A stretch of DNA of 64,000 nucleotides from assembly GCA_023053575.1 (NCBI GenBank), contig JAKZAP010000021.1, positions 317,501 through 381,500 of the forward strand, given 5' to 3'. The notes under the pieces were generated by a model that was not told the DNA's origin, made no database searches, and saw nothing but the letters and a program-made list of their open reading frames with translations. This DNA comes from Branchinecta lynchi. Its lineage: Eukaryota; Arthropoda; Branchiopoda; Anostraca; Branchinectidae. This document shows positions 48,401-57,100 of this stretch, one piece after another. Both the position numbers and the translations under genes were made by a program. Position 1 is the first letter of the stretch, and every line of letters begins with the position of its first letter.

Positions 48401-51400
48401 CAAGGATAGCGACTTCGAATAAACTGAATTTCGTTCAGGGCCAGCGGGTCTCTAAGTATGGTAATGTGAGGATTAGGGGTTATGCCTAGGTAGGTTCTCA
48501 TAGCCTCAAAAATGATCATAAAATGTGGCAATCCTTAAAGCTGATCAGCTTAAGGTTTGGACAGCTGAAAAAAGTTAGAAAGGATGCTACAGTTTTGAAA
48601 CTTGGAACAGATTCTTATAGCCCAGGGTATGGTTTATAAGAAAAAACCTAAAATGTTCCACCAACTTTTGTTTGAACATTTATCCCTCGGTAGACCATCT
48701 CATGGAGTTGCCACTCAGGGAGTTGTTTTCGAAGGCTAAAAAGACGTTTTTGTTAGTGTTCGTTCACAATTCGCATGCCTGGTCAAATTCTTCAGTTATA
48801 TCTCCGTCTTATAGGAAGACGCCGACGATTTCTACTCCGCGTTCAACGGCTCCGCGTTCAACGCCTTCGAGAGTAACGTCTGCCATCTAGTATACATTGC
48901 GCGCGTTGAAGTCCAGAAGTCAAGCGAAGGTGCGAGTTTGCCCCTAGGTGGCTGCACAGAACTCCCGACCTGCCCTGTCTGCTTGGAACGAATGGACGAA
49001 ACGGTGGATGGTATTTTTGACCATACTCTGCAATCACAGTTTCCATGCTGCCTGTCTGGCGCAGTGGGAGGACACGAGGTAGGTTAGGGTGATTATCGGA
49101 AAGGGGTTGCGTCGGCCTTAGATTGAAGTCCCTTAGTTGACGAAAACGTTTGGAAAAACATTCCACTGTGAGCGTGTTCCACCCTTCTAACAATAGTAAC
49201 TTACTATTTTCGTTCCAATCTGGTGAAAAGTTACTACGCTGACCGTTCCAACCTTCTCAAAATAATAACTAATAGTAACTATTTGCTTACCATGCTCGGG
49301 ATCGTAGTAAGCGTGCATGGTAACTACGTATCTTCGTAACGTGATTGGTCGGATTCGCCCGTGGCCTGATATTCCGCTGAAAACAGAACAATCGTTCCAG
49401 CCTTGAACTTAAAAAGCCAGAATTCGTGACGTCATGCGTAGTAAGTAGGGTGGAACACGCTCTGTAACACTCGAAGATGAGCTCAAAACGTTTGAGCTGC
49501 GAAAACAACGTGTTTCAGTTGACCCCGTGGCCAGCGTTTGGCATATCGCTTGATCGTGACCAAAACCCATTCTGCAATAAAGATTTCTCCTGTGAAATCC
49601 CTGTCTTTGAAAAAAAGCTGCAAGGGGTTGTCTGTAGTCCTTTGTGTTTGCCCTTTGAGGGTTCTAATACGTAACAGAGAAATAAAGAAATATAGTGCTG
49701 GAAAAGCCTTTCACGCCTCTTACTTCACGCAAACAGTCTCGTTTAGAGGCAAATGTTTGTACACAGAAATCGAATCAAAGCTTTGTACCGAATTTTGAGC
49801 CGGAAACATGTCTAGAGACCATGGGTGTCACGATTAGGGGGGGGGGGGGAGCAAACAGTCGATTTTTTTCTTGGAAACAACAGTCGGTTTCTCATAAAAA
49901 TAGTCGATTTTTTCTTAAATATAGTAACTTTTCTTAAAATTAGCTCAATAACAGTCTTTTTATCTGCCAAAACAGTCGGTAAAAATGACCAGCCAGTCGA
50001 TAAATACCCCCCCCCCCCCCACAAACATTTTCGCTAGTAACGCCTCTGCTGGAGACCCATGCTATCTAAAGTTTTTGAATTAGATATTTCGGCTCTTCTT
50101 GGCAAGGGTCCTCGTCAGCTTGGGCTCAAGGAATAGTTTTTTAATTAGTTGATCTTGTCCGCATCGACTACATCGTCTGGTAGGCAGTTCCACCGGACGT
50201 TGAGCGTGCCCTCACCCCAAACCCGACAGTATTCAAGCTTGTAATGTATTTATTTTTTTAGTTGTCCCGTCTGTCGTCACGTGCAAACGCCGGAAGTGGC
50301 CACAGACAATCTCTGTCAATCATGTGGCTCAGTGGAATCTTTGTGGATCTGTCTCATCTGTGGACACGTTGGTTGTGGACGATACGTGGGGGGACACGCT
50401 TATAAGTAAGTTTGGAGGATACCCGATATTTTGAAATAGAAACTAATATGTTGGTTAATTGTCAATCAATGAATCTATTTATTACCCGTCAAGAAAAACA
50501 ATGAAGGGTGTGTAGCCCTAATGACGGAGTACAAAAAAAAAAAAAAAGCAACATCAAAAAAGACAACGGGCGTAGGAAATACAGTATAGCTACTAAATAC
50601 AGCACAAACATAACTATAGATTACACGAAAAGGGAAGACCACTGGTGGTTCAGTTTTACTGGCGGAAGATTTGAAATCTTAGACTCTTTCATCAATAATC
50701 TTAGCAGGTAGAACCAGATGGAATTTCTGCGCCAAGAAAGAATTACTGGTCCAAGGGGGGCAAATGCAGGAGATACTTGGCAAATTTAAAAAAGATCCGG
50801 TGAACATTTTTCTTATTAGAAGCAGACAAAAATGTATGACGAAAACTCCTGACACCCACGTAGGATCATTTGTTAACTGTTAGATTGAACTGCACCGTTT
50901 GATGTTTAAAAACATATGAAGAAGCAAACCTCTACTGTACTAATACGCCTTCTTCCTAGACACTCTACATATATAGGACACTTTCGAAGTGTTTCACTAA
51001 GAAGCGTGTTCCACCCCTACTTACCGTAGTTAACTGCGCATGACTTCACGGCTTTTGGCTTCTTAGCGTCAAGACTGGAACGAATTTTTCTATTTTCGGC
51101 AAAATATGCCACGGGCTAAATCGGGACCAGTCACGTCACAGAGTTTGACAATGCAAAACGGATACGTCAGCTCCGTTTTATTAGAGCTTTATTTCGGCCC
51201 TTCTTGACAAGGGTTCTCGTTCAGGCGCTAGCTGGAAAAATGAACTTATAATAATAATAATGTACTTTATTTCCTTAATAGCTTGTATTATACACGCTAG
51301 CACTGGATCGTCATTCACACAAAACATATGACAATCACATAAGTATGACAATTACATAAGTAGACATTTCATCGACACGTACAACTTGAAAATATAATTT

Positions 51401-54089
51401 GACTTAACTTCATCTACACGTACAACTTGAAAATATAATTTGAATTAACTAGAATTAAAATATTGGGTAAAATAGGGGTACAAAAGATTTCAGGTCGAGT
51501 TTTCTTCTGTCGAGTTTATGGGTGGTCTTTCTAGTCTCTGGGAATCAGCGTCCCTCTGTCTCTGTCGTATTAGGCCTGCTATTTGCTGTAGTATCAAAAT
51601 CAGGTAGAATTGCACGATGAGCATGTGATGCCAGACACTTGCTTCCGAACGCTATTGTCAGTTGGTGTCGCCGTTCGGCAAGGGTTGGCAGTTCAAGCTT
51701 GACCAGGCCATCCTAAGACAGATAACCCGGGCCGAGCATAATCTTAACAGCCCTTTTTTGGATGGCTTCTAGTCTATCGGTCTGTACGTTGGTGAGTCCT
51801 GGGTGCCAAGCCGGACAGGCATACTCCAGGCAAGGTCGGATGTACGTGCAGTAAATACTGCGTAAATCTCGCGACAGAATTGCAAAACGTCTGAGAACCG
51901 CGAACGACTTGAGGAGAGGTGCTGCTTTTCGAGTAATATGCTGTACGTGAGAACTCCACTTAAGGTCGTCATCAATTAACAAACCGAGGAGTTTAACTTC
52001 TTCTCGGAAAATTGTGTAAAAGCTAGTGTTGTGATTTCATTCCGGACACGGCTGCTGTTTTTGGCTGTTCGATTGGGTCGTCGAAAGGGTAGAGACTCTT
52101 CTGCATTTTGGTTTCGGAGTCACCCTGTCTCTTCTATTTCTTTCCAGCTAAGATGGATACTTGTCGGCGGCATGTCTGGGCGATTTGAAGTTCCGTACTT
52201 CTGTGATAGCTATTCCTTCAGCCCAAGCTGACTGCGAAGTCCCTTGCCAGGGACTTCGAAGTCCCTTGCCAAGAAGAGCCGAAATATAGTTATAATATAA
52301 TGTAGCTGATCTGTAGCTGACGTATCCGTTTTGCACCGTCAAGTATGATTCGCAGTCAGCTTGGGCTGAAGGAATAGCTATCACAGAAGTACGGAACTTC
52401 AAATCGCCCAGACATGCCGCCGACAAGTATCCATCTTAGCTGGAAAGAAGAAGAAGAGACAGGTGACTCCGAAACCAAAATGCAGAAGAGTCTCTACCCT
52501 TTCGACGACCCAATCGAACAGCCAAAACAGCAGCCGTGTCCGAATGAAATCAGAGCACTAACTTTTACACAATTTTCCGAGAAGAAGTTCACAAAATCAG
52601 ATATTTAATGAAGAATCTTTAATTGTTTTTCCACAAGTTCATTTTCCAGCTTGAGCCTGAACAGGACCCTTGCCAGGAAGGTCCGATGTATAGTTCTAAT
52701 AAATGTAGCTGACGTATTGGTTTTATTTCGCAGTCAGCTTGGGGCTGAAGGAATATGTATCACGTCACAGAGATTCATATAGTTACCACGGTTACTGCGC
52801 TCCCGCGCGTGGTATTCAAATTGTTACTGTTAATTACTATTCTGAAAAGGATGGAACGGTCCAGCGTAGTGCCTTTTCACGAGGTTGAAACGAAAATTGT
52901 AATTAATAGTTACATTGTTAGAAGGGTGGAACACGCTCTAAACTTTTTGGACGAAATATGGTTACCAATGGTTACCAGTTCCAAGTTTCTTCTCCGTCTA
53001 GGCAGTAAGTAAAGCAAGCTGTCCAGTGCTGCATTAGTTCTAGTAGATAAATACAATTCAAGTACTCCTACTTGAATACTTGAACCAAATTTGTAAGCGT
53101 AACGCTGAACATGCAACATAAAAGAGCGGTTGATATTTTTAAATGGCCGTCGAGCTTGCGGTATCAACAAAGATACCGCAAGCTATGTTAACTAATATAA
53201 CTTTTTCAAACAGGGATATCGAGAGTTATAATCTGCTTTTATGACTTTTCGAATAGAAAGTCATGTTTCTGCAGTTTTAACTGATGCTGTATTCCCGAAG
53301 AGCGTGATGACACTAGGCTTTTTTCTGCGCAAAATTCGGTACTAAAGTGTCTGTAGGCACTAGATCTAAAAAAGGCTTCTTTTCGGTGTTGCTAAATAAA
53401 TAAGTAAAACAATGTAGAAGTTTCACCTGATTCTGATTATTGTTGTTAAATTCAAGAGATCCTGTAGAACGAAAATAAATTTTCAGATTCTTTTGTAGTA
53501 AAATACAGGTACTACCGAGTACCAGCAAATTATCGTTACAACCCTTCTACCCAGAGTAATTGTGAGTTCGTACGGGGTTTACCACTATAACTGAAGAGGT
53601 TTCTTATGGCATGTGCCCTTCGCCCAAGTGCCATATAGCGATCGCTTTCTGTCCGTCCGTCGGTCGGTCGGTCTGTCCACGTTTTGCCAGTTCAGGCACT
53701 TCCATATAAGCTAGGACGATGAAAACTTTCAGGCATATCAGGGACCCCAAATGATTAAGTTGTAAATCGTCACTTCCCCAATCTGAGCATCTGCGGTGGG
53801 GTGGGGTGAAGGGAGGGGGAATCCAGAAAAATTAGGTATTTTTTTGTACTTACGGCCGGGTGACCAGATCTTAATGAAACTTAATATATAGAAAGACCTC
53901 CTGTCTCAGACGTCCCATTTTAAATCCGGACCGGGTCCGGTGACATTTAGGGGGAGTTAGAGGGGGGACCGGAAGTCTTGGGGAACACTTAGAGTGGAGA
54001 GATTGGGATGAGACTTGGTGGAAAGAACAAGCACAAGTCCTAGATACGTGATTGACATAACCGGACCGGACCCGCTCACTGTGGGGAAG

Positions 54090-54140
<51 letters not shown>

Positions 54141-57100
54141 CCAAGTTTCTAGTGATCCCGCGAGTTCGGTACTTCCTGCTGTGTTCGGACTGATGAAATT
54201 TGGCAGGCTTGCCAGGGACCCGAACGATTGACTTAAAGGACCCCTCGCACTATTTACTCTTCAACTTGCAGAATTTTAAAATATTTTGAATACTTTAAAA
54301 CTAGGCTTTGCTTTCAACAAATAACCAACGGGTTTGGGCTGTTTTAAACTTTGGAGAGGGGAACCGGAAATCTTGGGAAACGCTTAGAGCCAAGGGTTCG
54401 GGATGAAACTTGTTGGGAAGAACAATCACAAGTCCTAGATACGTCAATTACATAAACGGACCGGATCGGTTACTGTGGGCCTGCGAGTTCAGTATTTTCT
54501 GATGTGCTAGGACGATGAAACTTCGCAGGCTTGTCAGGGGTCCGAACAGATTGACTTGATAATGCAGTTTCCTAGATCCGACCATCGTGGGGGAAGTGGA
54601 TGGATGGGGGAATCTGGGATCTAGTGGCAAGCTCAGCTATTCAACGGGTTATTGGATTTAAATGAAACTTGATTTTTAGAAACACCTCTTGCCTCAGCTA
54701 TGGCCCACTTTAGCTCCGGACAGGATCCAGTGACATTGGGGGGGGGGGGGGGTGTAGGGGGGAACCGGAAATCTTTGGAAACGCTAAGATTGGAGGGATC
54801 GGGATGAACATGGGGGAAGAAAAGCATTAGCCCTAGATACGTAATTGACAAAACCAGATCGTATCGGGGCTCTGTGGGCGGAGTTGGAAGGGGTTTCGCG
54901 GAATTCCGATGAGCGCAAGTTATGATGCTTCCAGATGTGCTAGGACGATAAAACTTGGCAGGCGTATTTAATCAGACCAAATAGACTTAAGGGACTCGAC
55001 ACAATGCCCTAGGAAGTCTTCCGTTCATGCATCAGACCATTTTTCGGGGAGTTGAGGGAGGGGAATCCGGAAATTACTGACTTCCGTAGGTTGCGAACAA
55101 ATGGTTCGATTCAAGTGAAACCTTATGGGTGGTAAGAACTGATGGCCTAGATATGCAAAGCATGTGTCCGAACTCCATTACGGCCATGGTTGGGGGGGGG
55201 GGGGGTCTGAAAAACTGTGTCACAATGCATAAAAACCAAACGGATGGGATGCAAGTTGGACAGTACCAAGTTTATGCGGCCTAGATTTGTTATTTGGCAT
55301 CCAAACTGGATCAGACCAAAGTAGGAGGAGGAAGAAGCGGGAGCTGGAAATCTGAAGGTATGCTCTGATTCGAGTGAAACTTGATGGACGGGAAGAGGAG
55401 ATGTAAGAGATGCGAAGTTTATGTGTCCGAGTCGTATTCGGCCACAGTGGGGGGAGGTTACAGTGGAAGTTCCGGAAATGTTGTGGCTCGCATAGGGATT
55501 AAACGACTGGAGTGATTTGAATGAAACTTGGAAAGTAGAGAGATCGTATGCCTAAGATAGCATATTTTAGGGTCCGGACCGGATCCGAGCACGGTGTGGA
55601 GGGGGACCGGAATTTCCGAAAAAATGTTCAGATTTACTTTCTCGTTTCTTACGCCACCTACTCGTAACAAGTGCCATATGAGATTGTAGCTCTTGTGTTT
55701 TGTTCTATCTATTTGCAATGGAAGGTCACCAGGGGCGGTCCGAAGGGGGGTCTAGGGGGGTGACCCCCCCCCCCCCCAATTACAAAACGTGAATTTCACC
55801 CTCAAATGACATTTTTTAGTTGTATGGCTTTCTATTCGTATGTTTCCAGATTCACAGTTGTGTGTTCTAACTTTTGCAGAATGAAATTCGGATGTTTGAG
55901 CTTGCCAGAATGACTTCTACCGCAAATTTCACCTGAAAAGACCCGTTTCTTGTCGTACTTTACGAAGGGCTGGCTTTGACCTTGCCAGATTAAGGCAGAC
56001 AAAACGGTTAGCTAATTGTGAACTTTGCCTTCAGATGATCGTTTCTGGTCGTATTGTTCCTTTAGTAGCATGTTTTAAGTTTGTCAGATTCACAGTTTTG
56101 TGTTCTCATTTTGTCAGAATCAGTCGTATGGAACTTTCCAGAATGACATCAACCGCGAATTTTCCCTGAAAACGACTCGTTTCTTGTCGTGTTTTACGAA
56201 GAGATTTTCTAGTCGTCTATTAAAGACAGTCGTAAGTTTTGAGCTTGCCATATGAGGCAGTCATTACGTTACGGATTATCATGTGTTTTGAGCTTGTTAG
56301 AATGACGGTCGTATGTTTCGAACTTGCCAGAGTGACATAAATGCCATTACCAGTCGTGATTTTCTCTGTGGCGCTGAAAACAGGCTGATTTTCGAAAATT
56401 TCGCATGCGGCGCAACGTTTCAACATTATCCTACTTGGTTCTGTGCAAAAATCTCCTTATCTTAAAAACAAACAGGCACAACCGCCTGATGATTGCACTT
56501 TTTTGTGTAGTCTCATTTCAAAGTGGAAGTACTACCACGTACCAACTTCCGGGAAAATATCCCATTCCTTTGCGAGTTATCGGGGCACTAACAGATATGT
56601 GATATAGTAGGCAGCCTTTAAAATGTTTCACAAAACTTTACCTGCGCCGTCTTTCATAGTCGCCTACTAGTTATCTGGTTGAATGGCCTGTAATATAGGT
56701 GAGGTGTTAGGCCTAAGTTTTCAGCCACCTTAAAGTTTTACTGAAAAGCAAACTTATTTTTGTATCATTTAGGTGAATACACTGAGTAATTTAGATTCTG
56801 CTAAGAGATTTTTTGATTTTCCACTATCTGCTCTAGTAGTGAGGTTCAGAACATCCACTGCTGTCCTCACAGCGCAAATTCTACTATGACGCGAATGTGA
56901 ACACAAACGCGGCTTTTCAGTGGGCGGTGATGAGCTTGGTGAAGACTGCTTAGTGCCTGAACAAAAAAATGTCATAAATCTTTTTCGTCAAGCATACGAC
57001 ACAGGTAGTAGCACAAATCTAACAAGGGAAATTCCACTATTTGAAAAATGATTTTTCGTGAATAGCGGAGCCACGAAGTAACGCATTTTCATCGGGTCTT

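Larger units (their letters stand above)
51144..52760 (-). mobile_element. Composite Penelope-linked insertion with LINE end and inverted repeat
   Basis: Both edges are family D: AACGGATACGTCAGCTCC and TTTCGGCCCTTCTTGACAAG at the left, CAGTCAGCTTGGGGCTGAAG at the right. Inside are a minus-strand LINE 3' end (51241-52010) with an ATTATTATTATTAT tail, and a large inverted repeat (51992-52590). The 12-bp target duplication in the MITE shows that the whole block arrived, or was built on, one insertion. Confidence 0.7.
51003..52938. mobile_element. MITE family B, copy 5, split by a composite insertion
   Basis: Left half 51003-51143 (AGCGTGTTCCACCCC...) and right half 52761-52938 (...GGGTGGAACACGCTC) are parts of one MITE. 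CACGTCACAGAG is present at both break edges (51132-51143 and 52761-52772), a perfect 12-bp target duplication. The inserted 1617 bp are described separately. Confidence 0.85.
53604..55698 (-). mobile_element. Family C, copy 7, complete (2.1 kb), minus orientation
   Basis: The minus-strand right terminus (hairpin, TATAGCGATCGC, CCGTCCGTCGGTCGGTC) is at 53604-53690. The opposite terminus (TACGAGTTACGGTGTATAC-type, here AACAAGTGCCATATGAG then CTCTTGTGTTTTG) is at 55668-55698. A family I fragment (54235-54352) and a 48-G run interrupt it. Monomer orientation is consistently minus. Confidence 0.78.

Noticed and set aside
52414..52608. Acidic/glutamine-rich frame (KEEEETGDSETK) as a small gene
   Set aside because: It lies in one arm of the large inverted repeat and is the antisense-duplicated LINE sequence.
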